Shown: positions 24,047 through 32,531 of the stretch, one piece after another
Numbering within the stretch: the stretch's first letter is position 1
How the letters are laid out: each line of letters begins with the position of its first letter
NCBI GenBank assembly: GCA_029225165.1
Contig: JAQXVY010000015.1
Span: forward strand, 1 to 46,406
Origin: Oscillospiraceae bacterium
GTDB lineage: Bacteria; Bacillota; Clostridia; Oscillospirales; Acutalibacteraceae
Reading direction: 5' to 3'
Length of the DNA: 46,406 bases
Program-made: the position numbers and the translations under genes
The notes under the pieces: generated by a model
Databases searched by the model: none
Told to the model about the DNA's origin: nothing
Seen by the model: the letters and a program-made list of their open reading frames with translations, nothing else

Positions 24047-24928
24047 TTGAATAACGCCAAAATCGCATACCGTGTATCATTTGTAACTATTGTTGGCAAT
24101 GTTGTACTGGCTGTATTTAAGCTTTTGGCAGGTATTATTGCGGCATCCAGTGCTATGGTTTCTGACGCAGTTCACTCTTTTTCTGATGTATTCAGCACCA
24201 TTATTGTAATTATCGGTGTCAAAATTTCTTCAAGAGAGTCTGATGCATCCCACAGATACGGTCACGAAAGAATGGAATGTATGGCATCAATGGGACTTGC
24301 TGCTGTTCTTTTTGCCACAAGCATAGGAATCGGATACAGCGGACTTACAAAAATAATCTCAAGTGACTATTCCTCACTTGCAACCCCCGGACTGCTTGCA
24401 CTTATTGCCGCAATAGTTTCAATTGCTATCAAGGAGCTTATGTACCACTACACTATGCACGCTGCAAAGAAGATTAATTCTTCGTCCCTAAAGGCTGACG
24501 CATGGCATCACAGAAGTGACGCACTGTCCTCTGTAGCCAGTCTTATCGGTATCGGCGGTGCAATGATGGGTGTAAAAATTCTCGACCCTATTGTAAGTAT
24601 TATCATTTGTCTTGTTATCGTGAAGGCTGCCTTTGATATACTAAAGGAGTCCATTGACAAGCTTGTTGACAAGTCCTGTGATGACGAAACAGTTAAGAAA
24701 ATGGAAGAAACCGTTATGAGTATTGACGGTGTGCTTGACCTTGACGATATTAAGACAAGGCTTTTCAGCAACAAGATTTTTGTTGATATTGAAATATGTG
24801 CCGACGGAGATTTGACACTTTGGGACGCACACGAAATTGCAGAAAATGTCCACGACAAAATTGAAGAAGACTTTAAAGATGTTAAGCACTGTATGGTTCA
24901 TGTAAACCCAAAAATGAAAAATGATTAA
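24047..24928 (+). CDS. Cation diffusion facilitator family transporter
   Basis: CDF proteins export divalent metals (Zn, Fe, Mn, Co) by proton antiport. The 293-residue protein has six predicted membrane helices in the first 205 residues and a C-terminal cytosolic metal-sensing domain (from about 210, DETVKKMEETVMSIDGV). The transport-site pairs are His43-x3-Asp47 in TM2 (SDAVHSFSD) and His154-x3-Asp158 in TM5 (ADAWHHRSD), a pattern usual for zinc-type members. The metal is not certain. The start is a TTG with a strong AAGGAGG upstream; no ATG fits. It is a single gene with its own promoter and terminator. Confidence 0.93.
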   Translation: MNNAKIAYRVSFVTIVGNVVLAVFKLLAGIIAASSAMVSDAVHSFSDVFSTIIVIIGVKISSRESDASHRYGHERMECMASMGLAAVLFATSIGIGYSGLTKIISSDYSSLATPGLLALIAAIVSIAIKELMYHYTMHAAKKINSSSLKADAWHHRSDALSSVASLIGIGGAMMGVKILDPIVSIIICLVIVKAAFDILKESIDKLVDKSCDDETVKKMEETVMSIDGVLDLDDIKTRLFSNKIFVDIEICADGDLTLWDAHEIAENVHDKIEEDFKDVKHCMVHVNPKMKND

Positions 24929-24950
24929 AACAAAATAATTAATAATCTAT

Positions 24951-24979
24951 GCACTGTCTGAAAAGGCAGTGCTTTTTAT
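24951..24979 (+). terminator. Terminator after the CDF gene
   Basis: GCACTG (24951-24956) pairs with CAGTGC (24967-24972), followed by TTTTTATTTGG. Confidence 0.82.
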
Positions 24980-24984
24980 TTGGA

Positions 24985-25016
24985 TATAAAAAATACACCG
25001 CCACTATGGGCGGTGT
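24985..25016 (-). terminator. Terminator after the P-type ATPase gene
   Basis: Minus-strand arms ACACCGCC and GGCGGTGT (complements of 25016-25009 and 25002-24995) form an 8-bp stem with a 6-base loop, followed by ATTTTTTATA. It faces the CDF terminator, which lies just beyond it. Confidence 0.85.
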
Positions 25017-25056
25017 TATCTGATAATTGTTTCCTTAACTACTTAACTATAATACT

Positions 25057-27366
25057 TTAATACTTTGCTGTAATTTTACCTTTGAAAAAATTGCAAAGCT
25101 TGGTTAGGATATAGAACACAAACAGTGAAACAGCAAGGAATATCAGCATTAATACAAAGGAATATAAATCCAAAATTACAGTATTGATAAATTTGTTTGC
25201 AAATACAAATCCTATTATCAGGGCAACAAAAATAAAGGATACAAGAGTAAATCGCAGTTTGTTAAATGGCAGAGAAATTTTTACCACTAACGCAAACAAA
25301 GTAAAGGCTGTAATCATTACTGATATTGTTTCGATAACGCTGTTTGAAAGCCCCAGCCAACTGCCAAAGAGCATCATAATTATTACATTTACCGCTATTG
25401 TAATTCCTGCCGGCAATGCACCTGTTATGATGTTAAGGAAAAAGTTTCCTGTGATACGGTTGTTATTGTACTCCATTGCAAGGATAAAGGAAGGTATACC
25501 TATTGTTAAACCTCCGATAAAGGAAAGCTGAATCGACTGGAACGGATATGCAACACCGCAACAAATTACTATTACGGAAAGCAGAATTGAAAAAATATTT
25601 TTAACTAAAAATAAAGACGCACTTCTTTGAATGTTTTGAATTGTTCTTCTTCCCTCTGCAACTATATGAGGCATTGATGCAAAGTCGTTGTCGGCAAGTA
25701 CAATTTGAGAAACACACTTTGCCGCTTCACTTCCCGATGCCATTGCAACGGAGCAATCTGCTCTTTTTAGTGCAAGTACATCGTTTACACCGTCACCTGT
25801 CATAGCAACTGAATGACCTTTCTTTTGAAGTGCCATTACTATCTTTTCCTTTTGCTGCGGCGTTACTCTGCCAAAGATAGTATATTTTTCGGCAGCATCT
25901 TCAATTTCTTCATCTGTTGTTAATGTACTGCAATCAACTGCATTGTTGTATGTTTTTATGTCAAAGTTTTTCGCTATTGTAACAATGGTGTTTACAGAGT
26001 CACCTGAAATAATTTTAATGTTTACATCCTGCTTTTTAAAGTACTCCAAGGTTTCCTTTGCAGTACTTCTCAGTTTGTCCTTTAACAGAACATTACAAAC
26101 AGGAGTTCTTGTGTTGCCCTCTATCAAAATAAATGTTAGTACTCTGTAATCACTTTCGTACTCCTTCACCTGTGCAAGGATTTCGGATTCATTTTCATTC
26201 AATATAAACTCCCCTGCACCGCACAAAATTTTTGTATCTCCAAAAATTACAGAAGAACACTTTTTTTCTGATGAAAATGGCTCTACACTTTCTGCCTTAT
26301 TAAAATTTCTTCCTGCAACATATTCCCTGACAGCATTCATAGTGCTGTTGTAGTCGGTGCTGTTGTTTGCAAAGTCGGAAAGAACATCCAGTGTTTTTTC
26401 CATACTTACACCGTCAAAGGGCAATACATTTTCAACTATCATTTCGTCACAGGTTAGTGTGCCTGTTTTGTCAAGACAAAGCACATCAACTCTTGCCAGG
26501 GTTTCTATGCAGTACAAATCCTGAACAAGTACTTTCTTTTGAGAAAGTCGAATTACTGACACAGCAAGGACTGTACTTGTAAGGAGTACAAGACCCTCGG
26601 GAATCATACCGATTAAGGCGGCAACTGTCTTTACAACGGTATCTGTAATAGGTTCTTTTAATACAAGGTAATGGTTGAAGAACAGAACTATTCCAAGAGG
26701 AACTAAAATAAAGGTGACAACCTTAATGATTTTTTTGATTGTTATAAAAATTTCCGAATTAATTTTTTTATAGTATTTTGCAGAATTGTTAATCTTTGAT
26801 GCGTAGTTATCGTCACCAACAGCAGTAACCCTTGCGTAACAGCTGCCTGAATTTACAAAACTGCCTGACATTAGCTTGTCGCCCTGTTTTTTGGGGATAA
26901 GCTCACTTTCTCCTGTCAGAAGGCTTTCGTTTGCGTAACATTCCCCTGAAACTACTGTACAGTCGGCAGGAACCTGACTTCCTCTTTCCAGTACAAGAAT
27001 ATCGTCAAGGACAATTTCTTCATTATTTATACTTGCTTTTAAGCTATCCCTAAGAACACAGGATGTATTACCGGAAATAATAGACAGCTTGTCAACGGCT
27101 CTTTTGCTCCGTATCTCCTGCACTATTCCTATTATAGTGTTAAATAATACAACACCGATAAACAGCATATTCTTGTAGGAGCCTACAAGGAATACAGCCA
27201 AAGCTAAGGATATATTCAGCAAATTAAAAAGTGTAAAGATATTTTTAAAGAGAATTGAACCCAATGTTTTCTTAGGCTTTGAATTGTCAATATTTACCTT
27301 TCCTGCGTTTACACGCTGTTTTACATCTTGGGTTGAAAGTCCTGTCAGATTGTTTTCCAAATTCAT
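25057..27366 (-). CDS. P-type cation-transporting ATPase (PEGL type, CtpE-like)
   Basis: This is an ATP-driven cation pump of 769 residues from the ATG at 27366. A longer reading from 27423 starts in an unlikely hydrophobic stretch and is rejected. It has an actuator domain with TGES at 151-154, the motif MIPEGL near 254-259 in the helix before the catalytic domain, the phosphorylated Asp299 in DKTGTLT, and the hinge TGDGVNDVLALK. About four membrane helices precede the catalytic region and about six follow. No N-terminal metal-binding domains or CPC motif are present, arguing against a heavy-metal pump. The PEGL type includes mycobacterial CtpE, reported as a calcium transporter; the ion here is unproven. 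It is divergent from spoIVB. Confidence 0.9.
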   Translation of the reverse strand: MNLENNLTGLSTQDVKQRVNAGKVNIDNSKPKKTLGSILFKNIFTLFNLLNISLALAVFLVGSYKNMLFIGVVLFNTIIGIVQEIRSKRAVDKLSIISGNTSCVLRDSLKASINNEEIVLDDILVLERGSQVPADCTVVSGECYANESLLTGESELIPKKQGDKLMSGSFVNSGSCYARVTAVGDDNYASKINNSAKYYKKINSEIFITIKKIIKVVTFILVPLGIVLFFNHYLVLKEPITDTVVKTVAALIGMIPEGLVLLTSTVLAVSVIRLSQKKVLVQDLYCIETLARVDVLCLDKTGTLTCDEMIVENVLPFDGVSMEKTLDVLSDFANNSTDYNSTMNAVREYVAGRNFNKAESVEPFSSEKKCSSVIFGDTKILCGAGEFILNENESEILAQVKEYESDYRVLTFILIEGNTRTPVCNVLLKDKLRSTAKETLEYFKKQDVNIKIISGDSVNTIVTIAKNFDIKTYNNAVDCSTLTTDEEIEDAAEKYTIFGRVTPQQKEKIVMALQKKGHSVAMTGDGVNDVLALKRADCSVAMASGSEAAKCVSQIVLADNDFASMPHIVAEGRRTIQNIQRSASLFLVKNIFSILLSVIVICCGVAYPFQSIQLSFIGGLTIGIPSFILAMEYNNNRITGNFFLNIITGALPAGITIAVNVIIMMLFGSWLGLSNSVIETISVMITAFTLFALVVKISLPFNKLRFTLVSFIFVALIIGFVFANKFINTVILDLYSFVLMLIFLAVSLFVFYILTKLCNFFKGKITAKY

Positions 27367-27423
27367 ATCGCACCAAATTTTAATCTGTAATAAAAATAAT
27401 GGTATTTTACAGTTGCTTATCAC

Positions 27424-27563
27424 AAAAAATAATGAAAAGATACCAATAAAAAATTTATATAACCTACTTACCAGGCAATTATACCACAGAAATATAAAAA
27501 ATAAAAGTATGACATATAAGGAAACATTGAAAAAATCACTGTTTCCATAAAGTAGGTGAATTT
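27424..27563. other. Intergenic region between the P-type ATPase and spoIVB
   Basis: This AT-rich region would contain the divergent control signals. The spoIVB ribosome binding site (TAGGTG) is visible at about 27553-27558. A sporulation promoter (sigma-F/G type) is expected for spoIVB, but I see no clear match, only a loose GTATG and CATTGA pair, and call none. No consensus sigma-A promoter is evident for the ATPase gene either. Confidence 0.5.
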
Positions 27564-28562
27564 ATGAAAAAAATATTGTCATTACTAATTATTATTGTTG
27601 GTGGTTTCGGTTTTTATAATACAATAGTCAATCAATCAAGTGCAGTAACCACCAGCGAGGATATTAAGAATAAAACTGTTCAAATCGGTGGTCAGCCGTT
27701 TGGAATAAAATTTTACTCACAAGGCGCTATGATTACAAAGGTGAGGGAAAATTCCCCTGCCGATAAAGGCGGTGTGAAAAAAAATGATATTATCATTGAA
27801 ATTGACGGCAAAAAAATTAAAGCTAACGAAATGGTGAAGGAGATTATTGCTAACAGCAACGGCAAAGAGCTTAATTTCACAATAAACAGAGATTACGAAA
27901 TTATTAGTGTAAAAATCACACCTGAATATGTTAATGAAAAATATACCGCAGGAATATGGATAAAGGACAGCTGTGCCGGTATCGGAACAATTACCTATTA
28001 CGACACAAAGAGCAACACCTTTGCCTGTCTTGGTCACGGAATATGCGACAAGGATTCCTCTACCTTATTACCAATGGCTGAGGGAGATATTTGCCCTGCA
28101 ATTATAGAAAGCATTGAAAAGGGCAAAAGCGGTGTACCGGGAGGACTGAACGGATATTTCCTTGACGAGGAAATAGGCAAAGCGTACAAAAACTCGGAAT
28201 ACGGTGTATTTTGCACTCAAGAGGCGGACACATACTACAAGGAATACAAGGTTGCAGAAAAAAAGGATATTGAAAACGGACAGGCATATATATACACCAC
28301 AGTTGAAGGCGACACGCCAAAAATGTATGAGGTGAATATCCACCTTACAGGTATATTAAATTTTGACAAAAAGAAGGATATAGTAATTGAAATAACAGAC
28401 AATGAACTGCTGAAAAAGACAGGAGGTATTGTGCAGGGTATGAGTGGCTCGCCTATAATTCAAGGAGAAAAAATTGTTGGTGCAATAACACACGTGTTTG
28501 TAAACGACCCCACAAGAGGTTATGGAATTTTGGCTGAAACTATGATTGAAAAGGGAGAATAA
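27564..28562 (+). CDS. spoIVB: SpoIVB peptidase (S55 serine protease)
   Basis: SpoIVB is secreted from the forespore into the intermembrane space, where it triggers pro-sigma-K processing. The 332-residue protein (shorter than the roughly 426 of B. subtilis) has an N-terminal membrane anchor or signal segment (residues 4-20), a PDZ domain (about 43-120; ITKVRENSPADKGGVKKNDI) and the S55 catalytic domain. The triad is His158 (GHGICD), Asp279 and Ser294 (QGMSGSPI); the 15-residue Asp-to-Ser spacing equals that of the B. subtilis enzyme. It lies upstream of spo0A in the order conserved in sporulating Firmicutes. Confidence 0.95.
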   Translation: MKKILSLLIIIVGGFGFYNTIVNQSSAVTTSEDIKNKTVQIGGQPFGIKFYSQGAMITKVRENSPADKGGVKKNDIIIEIDGKKIKANEMVKEIIANSNGKELNFTINRDYEIISVKITPEYVNEKYTAGIWIKDSCAGIGTITYYDTKSNTFACLGHGICDKDSSTLLPMAEGDICPAIIESIEKGKSGVPGGLNGYFLDEEIGKAYKNSEYGVFCTQEADTYYKEYKVAEKKDIENGQAYIYTTVEGDTPKMYEVNIHLTGILNFDKKKDIVIEITDNELLKKTGGIVQGMSGSPIIQGEKIVGAITHVFVNDPTRGYGILAETMIEKGE

Positions 28563-28674
28563 TTTGGGGTATTTTGTAATAAAAAGTAGAATTTTTTAGA
28601 ATATTATCGGAAAAATTCAGTTTTATTTGGTAATTGTTGAGAAAAGCAAAATATTTTTTGAAAAAAATTTAATG

Positions 28675-28710
28675 TATGGTATTGATATATTTACCATAAT
28701 ATGGTATTAT
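28675..28710 (+). promoter_or_regulatory. spo0A promoter with a palindrome between -35 and -10
   Basis: TTGATA at 28682-28687 and TATTAT at 28705-28710 have a 17-base spacer. The motif TATGGTA occurs at 28675-28681 and 28700-28706, with its inverse TACCATA at 28692-28698. The last two form a perfect palindrome, TACCATA-A-TATGGTA (28692-28706), covering the spacer and entering the -10 box, suggesting a repressor site. No Spo0A box (TGTCGAA) is seen. Confidence 0.72.
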
Positions 28711-28741
28711 TATCTCAACAAATAAATAAGGGAGAATTTTC

Positions 28742-29506
28742 ATGGAGAATAAAATCAAACTACTTCTTACAGAAGAACCAAATGAATTTGACGAAGAAAC
28801 AATCCGTTTCCTCAACAGCAAAAACTTTTCTATCTATTATTCTGCAAAAGACGGCGAAGACCTACTGAACAAAATTGGAGAAATCCACCCTGATGTTGTA
28901 CTGTTTGACCTGTTTTTAACTCGACTTGACGGAATCAGCGTAATGCGTCACATTAGGCAGGAAAGCAAGAATATTCCTCTTTTTATCGCCTTTTCTACCT
29001 TTAGAAGTTCTTTACTTGAACAGGAGGCTATGAACAACGGTGCATCCTACTTTGTGCTAAAGCCCTACAATATTAAGGACTTGACAGAGAACATCAAAAT
29101 GCTTTTAAGCACCAAAAATACTGTACAGACAAGCAGTGTCTGCCCTAACATTAACATTGAGGTTAAGGTGACAGAAATTCTGCACCAAATCGGCGTTCCT
29201 GCCCACATCAAGGGTTATCACTACCTGAGGGATTCAATCCTTATGTCAGTTGAAAAGCCTGAAATTATCAATGCTGTAACAAAGGAATTATATCCATCTG
29301 TTGCATTAAAATACGAAACAACCTCCAGCAGAGTTGAAAGGGCAATCAGACACGCTATTGAGGTTGCTTGGGACAGAGGTGATGTGGATGTGCTTAACTC
29401 CTACTTTGGATACACTATCCACAACTCAAGAGGTAAGCCCACAAACAGCGAATTTATTGCTATGATTAGCGACAAGCTAAGACTTCAACTTAAAAACGCA
29501 AGTTAA
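28742..29506 (+). CDS. spo0A: Sporulation master regulator Spo0A
   Basis: Spo0A is the phosphorylated response regulator that commits cells to sporulation. The 254-residue protein has a receiver domain (1-125) with phosphoacceptor Asp56 (same number as in B. subtilis), Lys107 (FVLKPYN) and Ser85/Thr86. The acidic pair at the start of the receiver, Asp-Asp in most homologues, is Glu11-Glu12 here (LLLTEEP). The C-terminal DNA-binding domain (about 145-254) is highly conserved, including [20 protein letters not shown], the recognition-helix region. The ribosome binding site is GGGAG. A terminator follows, so it is probably a single-gene transcript, though read-through from spoIVB is possible. 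Confidence 0.97.
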   Translation: MENKIKLLLTEEPNEFDEETIRFLNSKNFSIYYSAKDGEDLLNKIGEIHPDVVLFDLFLTRLDGISVMRHIRQESKNIPLFIAFSTFRSSLLEQEAMNNGASYFVLKPYNIKDLTENIKMLLSTKNTVQTSSVCPNINIEVKVTEILHQIGVPAHIKGYHYLRDSILMSVEKPEIINAVTKELYPSVALKYETTSSRVERAIRHAIEVAWDRGDVDVLNSYFGYTIHNSRGKPTNSEFIAMISDKLRLQLKNAS

Positions 29507-29555
29507 TTTATTGGGAGAAAAGAGATTTTTTATAAATCCAAAAAAAATTTAACAA

Positions 29556-29588
29556 AGGCGGTACGGCATATGCTGTACCGCTTTTGTG
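29556..29588 (+). terminator. Terminator after spo0A
   Basis: GCGGTAC (29558-29564) pairs with GTACCGC (29575-29581), with an inner GGCATATGCT that can extend the stem, followed by TTTTG. Confidence 0.82.
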
Positions 29589-29589
29589 T

Positions 29590-29621
29590 ATAAAAAAACT
29601 GCTGCAAAAATTTGCAGCAGC
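29590..29621 (-). terminator. Terminator after the his genes
   Basis: Minus-strand CTGCTGCAAA and TTTGCAGCAG (complements of 29620-29611 and 29608-29599) form a 10-bp stem with a 2-base loop in the pairing as drawn (effectively 4 or more), followed by a run of seven T. It faces the spo0A terminator. Confidence 0.87.
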
Positions 29622-29629
29622 ATAAAAAA

Positions 29630-29944
29630 TCACTTTATTTTTTTAAAGAAACAACTGTGGTTTCCCGTGTGGCAAGCGGCTCCTGTTTGTTCTACTTTCA
29701 CAAGGAGTGTGTCGTCGTCACAGTCGGAGTAAATCTCAATTACCTTTTGCAGGTGACCTGAGGTTGCGCCCTTGTTCCAAAGCTCCTGTCGGCTACGGCT
29801 CCAAAACCAAGTGTAGCCTGTTTCAAGAGTTTTAGCCATAGATTCACGGTTCATCCAGGCTACCATCAGCACTTCGCCTGTGGAATGTTCCTGAACAACT
29901 GCAGGGATAAGGTCTGATTTTACAAAATATTTTTCCAAATCCAT
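29630..29944 (-). CDS. hisI: Phosphoribosyl-AMP cyclohydrolase
   Basis: HisI opens the adenine ring of phosphoribosyl-AMP, the third step of histidine synthesis. The 104-residue protein is the stand-alone cyclohydrolase without a fused HisE domain. It shows [21 protein letters not shown], the metal-binding DCDDDTLL and the zinc cysteines C(H)TGNHSCF at the C-terminus. It follows hisA by 7 bases. hisF and hisE, usually next to it, are not here. Confidence 0.95.
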   Translation of the reverse strand: MDLEKYFVKSDLIPAVVQEHSTGEVLMVAWMNRESMAKTLETGYTWFWSRSRQELWNKGATSGHLQKVIEIYSDCDDDTLLVKVEQTGAACHTGNHSCFFKKIK

Positions 29945-29951
29945 TTTGTAA

Positions 29952-30668
29952 TCAGCCCCTTGTCAGCTTAATTGCCTTTTTCAAGTCAAGACTTCCGGCA
30001 TAAATTGACTTACCGCAAATTGCGCCAAAGATGCTAAGTGACATTAAATCTCTGATATCTGTAATGTCTGAAATTCCACCGCTGGCTATAATATCAGCAC
30101 TTACAGAATTGCTGAGTGCCTCAAGCTGGACAAGGTTAGGACCTGTCTGCATACCGTCGCGGTTAATGTCGGTAAAGATAAACTTTTCTACACCAACAGC
30201 CTCCATCCTTTTGGCAAGCTCTGTGTAGTAAATATCACTACCGTCAATCCAGCCCTCTGTTTTTACATAGCCCTTATAAGCGTCAATACCAACAATGATT
30301 TTGTCGCCGAAATTCCTTACAGCGTCGGTTACAAGCTTTGGATTTTTGACAGCTACTGAACCAAGCACAACCTGATTTACTCCGTGGGTCAGGTAGTACT
30401 CAATGGCATCCATACTGCGGATACCTCCGCCAACATCAACACGGAGTCCACTGGATTTTGCAACATCACAGATAAGCTCCTTGTTTTTCATTTCGCCATC
30501 CTTTGCACCGTCAAGGTCAACCATATGCAAATACTTTGCACCCATATCCTTAAAGGATTTTGCAGTTACATAAGGGTCTTCGGCTACCTTTTCCGCTGTG
30601 TTATAATCGCCCTTTTGAAGGCGAACACAAGTGCCGTCCTTAATGTCGATTGCAGGGATAACATACAT
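29952..30668 (-). CDS. hisA: Phosphoribosylformimino-5-aminoimidazole carboxamide ribotide isomerase
   Basis: HisA isomerises ProFAR to PRFAR in histidine synthesis. The 238-residue TIM barrel begins [19 protein letters not shown]; the catalytic aspartates are in AIDIKDG and in [14 protein letters not shown], and phosphate-binding glycines occur in DVGGGIRS and IASGGISD. The start overlaps the hisG stop (TAATG). It lies between hisG and hisI. Confidence 0.97.
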   Translation of the reverse strand: MYVIPAIDIKDGTCVRLQKGDYNTAEKVAEDPYVTAKSFKDMGAKYLHMVDLDGAKDGEMKNKELICDVAKSSGLRVDVGGGIRSMDAIEYYLTHGVNQVVLGSVAVKNPKLVTDAVRNFGDKIIVGIDAYKGYVKTEGWIDGSDIYYTELAKRMEAVGVEKFIFTDINRDGMQTGPNLVQLEALSNSVSADIIASGGISDITDIRDLMSLSIFGAICGKSIYAGSLDLKKAIKLTRG

Positions 30669-31300
30669 TAAACATCAATCTCCTTTCCGATTAAATCTAC
30701 AAGACCTTCAATCTCTGCCTTTCTGAGCTTGAGGCTTGCAACATTTGCTATTAGTCTTGCTGAGATAGGACAAACATCCTCAACCACCTCAAGACCGTTT
30801 TCCTTTAAGGTTGAACCTGTTTCAACAATGTCCACTATTGCGTCACTCAAACCGATTAATGGACCAAGCTCAACAGAACCTTCAATTTTGATAACCCTAA
30901 CATCCATATTCTTTTCTTCAAAAAATGCTCTTGTAACATTAGGGTACTTTGTGGCAATGGTAATTGCCTTGTAGCCTGAATATATATCCTTGCCCTTTTG
31001 TGTGGCAAGTGCGAACTTACATCTGCCAAAGCCAAGGTCAAGGAGCTCGTAGAAACAATGTCCGTTTTCAAGGATTGTATCCTTGCCCACAACACCAAGG
31101 TCGCAAACACCGTTTTCTACATATGTAATAACATCAGCCGCCTTAGCCAAAACGACCTCAATTTCTCCGTTGCCAATGGGCAAAATCAGTTTTCTGCCCT
31201 TATTTATAACCGCGTCACAGTCATATCCGATTTTTTGAAATAATTTAATTGTATCCTTTTCAAGCCTTCCCTTTGTGAGGGCTATTCTTAATGGCTGCAT
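30668..31300 (-). CDS. hisG: ATP phosphoribosyltransferase, short form
   Basis: HisG condenses ATP and PRPP in the first, committed step of histidine synthesis. The 210-residue length is the short catalytic form without the C-terminal regulatory domain, so it needs HisZ, encoded just upstream. Visible motifs are RIALTKGRLEKDT (N-terminal), VGKDTI and the PRPP-binding DIVETGSTLKENGL. The ATG at 31300 is chosen because GGTGGG lies a few bases upstream; a GTG at 31309 is the alternative. It begins one base after the hisZ stop. Confidence 0.96.
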   Translation of the reverse strand: MQPLRIALTKGRLEKDTIKLFQKIGYDCDAVINKGRKLILPIGNGEIEVVLAKAADVITYVENGVCDLGVVGKDTILENGHCFYELLDLGFGRCKFALATQKGKDIYSGYKAITIATKYPNVTRAFFEEKNMDVRVIKIEGSVELGPLIGLSDAIVDIVETGSTLKENGLEVVEDVCPISARLIANVASLKLRKAEIEGLVDLIGKEIDV

Positions 31301-31301
31301 A

Positions 31302-32474
31302 TTACCCACCTATATTAATAATTTTCTTTATGCCTACCTTTTCGGCATATGCCTTTGTTTCTTCAAGGGTTTCAAAGGTGCTGAAAGTTGCATTTGCTCC
31401 GTTAATAGAAAGCTCCTTAACCTTTTCTATACCCTCTATCTCAAAGCCTTCCTTTGCAAAAACAATGGTTTCGGGAACAGGAGCCATATCCTTGCGTTTG
31501 TCCTTAAGATTGATTTCAACAAGGTGGTCAATATTTACCGCAAAGCCTGCCGCACCTGTGGGAAAATCAAAGTTAGACATCAATTTGTCATATCTACCGC
31601 CGGAAATAACCTCGTCGCCTATTCCGTTTACAAAAGCAGTGAAAACTATTCCGCTGTAATAGTTTGTCTTTTGCACTATACCAAGGTCGATAATCAGCTT
31701 GTCGCCAAGGTTCAGCTTTGACAAATCCTTGTAAAGCTCCTTTAGGTACCTCAGGGAATTTTCCGCCTTTGTTCCGTTGCAAAGTTTAAGTGCCTTATCA
31801 ATAACCTCTACACCGCCGAAAAGACGAGGTAATTTGCGAATTGCAGTAACCTCCGGTGACGGTGGCAGTTTATCAAGAATTGTATTCAGGCTTGAATAAT
31901 TTTTGCTCTCTATACTGGAACGAATTGCCTCGATAGTATCGCTTTCCACATCCATTTTTTCAACCAATGCGTTGAAAAATCCTGCGTGACCGATTTCGAT
32001 ACGGTAATCCTCAACAGTTGCAGAAAGGCAGTCAATGGCTGTTGTAAGAACTTCAAGGTCTGCCCTCTTGCCTGTTGCTCCGATAAGCTCAATGCCCATC
32101 TGCATAACCTCGTTGCTCCTGCCAAGGAGTGTTGGGTTATTTCTATATACAGACTGACCGTAAAACAGCCTTAGTGGCATATCGTAATGCTTTAGCCTTG
32201 TAGCCGACATTCTTGCAATAGGCAGAGTAGAGTCCGGTCGCATTACAAGGAGTCTGCCCTTGTTGTCGGTAGTTTTGAACATATTTTCCTGTGGATAGCC
32301 TGAGTCCTCCATAGAAAACAAATCGTAAAACTCTATGCAAGGGGTATCCACACGGAAATATCCTTTTGACATAAAGCAATCCTTTATTTTTGACTGAATA
32401 TCACAGGAGGCTACACATTCCTCAAACAAATAGTCCTTTGTTCCCTCCGGTGTAATCAATAAATTCTTTCTCAT
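31302..32474 (-). CDS. hisZ: ATP phosphoribosyltransferase regulatory subunit HisZ
   Basis: HisZ is a histidyl-tRNA-synthetase-like protein that forms an octamer with short HisG and confers histidine feedback inhibition. The 390-residue protein starts TPEGTKDYLFEE, has motif 2-like features (MRPDSTLPIARM, RLFYGQSVYRN) and lacks the anticodon-binding domain of true HisRS. Its position directly before short hisG supports HisZ over HisS. The ribosome binding site is GAGAGGTG. It is the first gene of the his unit, with a promoter that starts inside the stop codon of the permease gene upstream. Confidence 0.94.
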   Translation of the reverse strand: MRKNLLITPEGTKDYLFEECVASCDIQSKIKDCFMSKGYFRVDTPCIEFYDLFSMEDSGYPQENMFKTTDNKGRLLVMRPDSTLPIARMSATRLKHYDMPLRLFYGQSVYRNNPTLLGRSNEVMQMGIELIGATGKRADLEVLTTAIDCLSATVEDYRIEIGHAGFFNALVEKMDVESDTIEAIRSSIESKNYSSLNTILDKLPPSPEVTAIRKLPRLFGGVEVIDKALKLCNGTKAENSLRYLKELYKDLSKLNLGDKLIIDLGIVQKTNYYSGIVFTAFVNGIGDEVISGGRYDKLMSNFDFPTGAAGFAVNIDHLVEINLKDKRKDMAPVPETIVFAKEGFEIEGIEKVKELSINGANATFSTFETLEETKAYAEKVGIKKIINIGG

Positions 32475-32489
32475 ATAACACCTCTCACT

Positions 32490-32531
32490 TTAGCGTGCTA
32501 ATATGGTAACACACTAAATACAATATGTCAA
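32490..32531 (-). promoter_or_regulatory. his promoter with an operator-like inverted repeat
   Basis: TTGACA (complement of 32526-32531) and TACCAT (complement of 32503-32508) have a 17-base spacer. Flanking the -10 box are TTAGCGTG (32490-32497) and CACACTAA (32510-32517), inverse of each other with one mismatch; TTAGC-GT-GCTAA (32490-32501) is itself a palindrome. This fits a repressor site, perhaps for a TrpR-family HisR/YerC regulator (inference). No T-box is possible in the 53-base gap. Confidence 0.7.

Noticed and set aside
27490..27560. Sigma-F/G promoter for spoIVB
   Set aside because: The GTATG and CATTGA elements fit the consensus spacing and bases too poorly to call.
32475..32527. 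T-box riboswitch before hisZ
   Set aside because: Only 53 bases are available and there is no AGGGUGGNACCGCG-type core.
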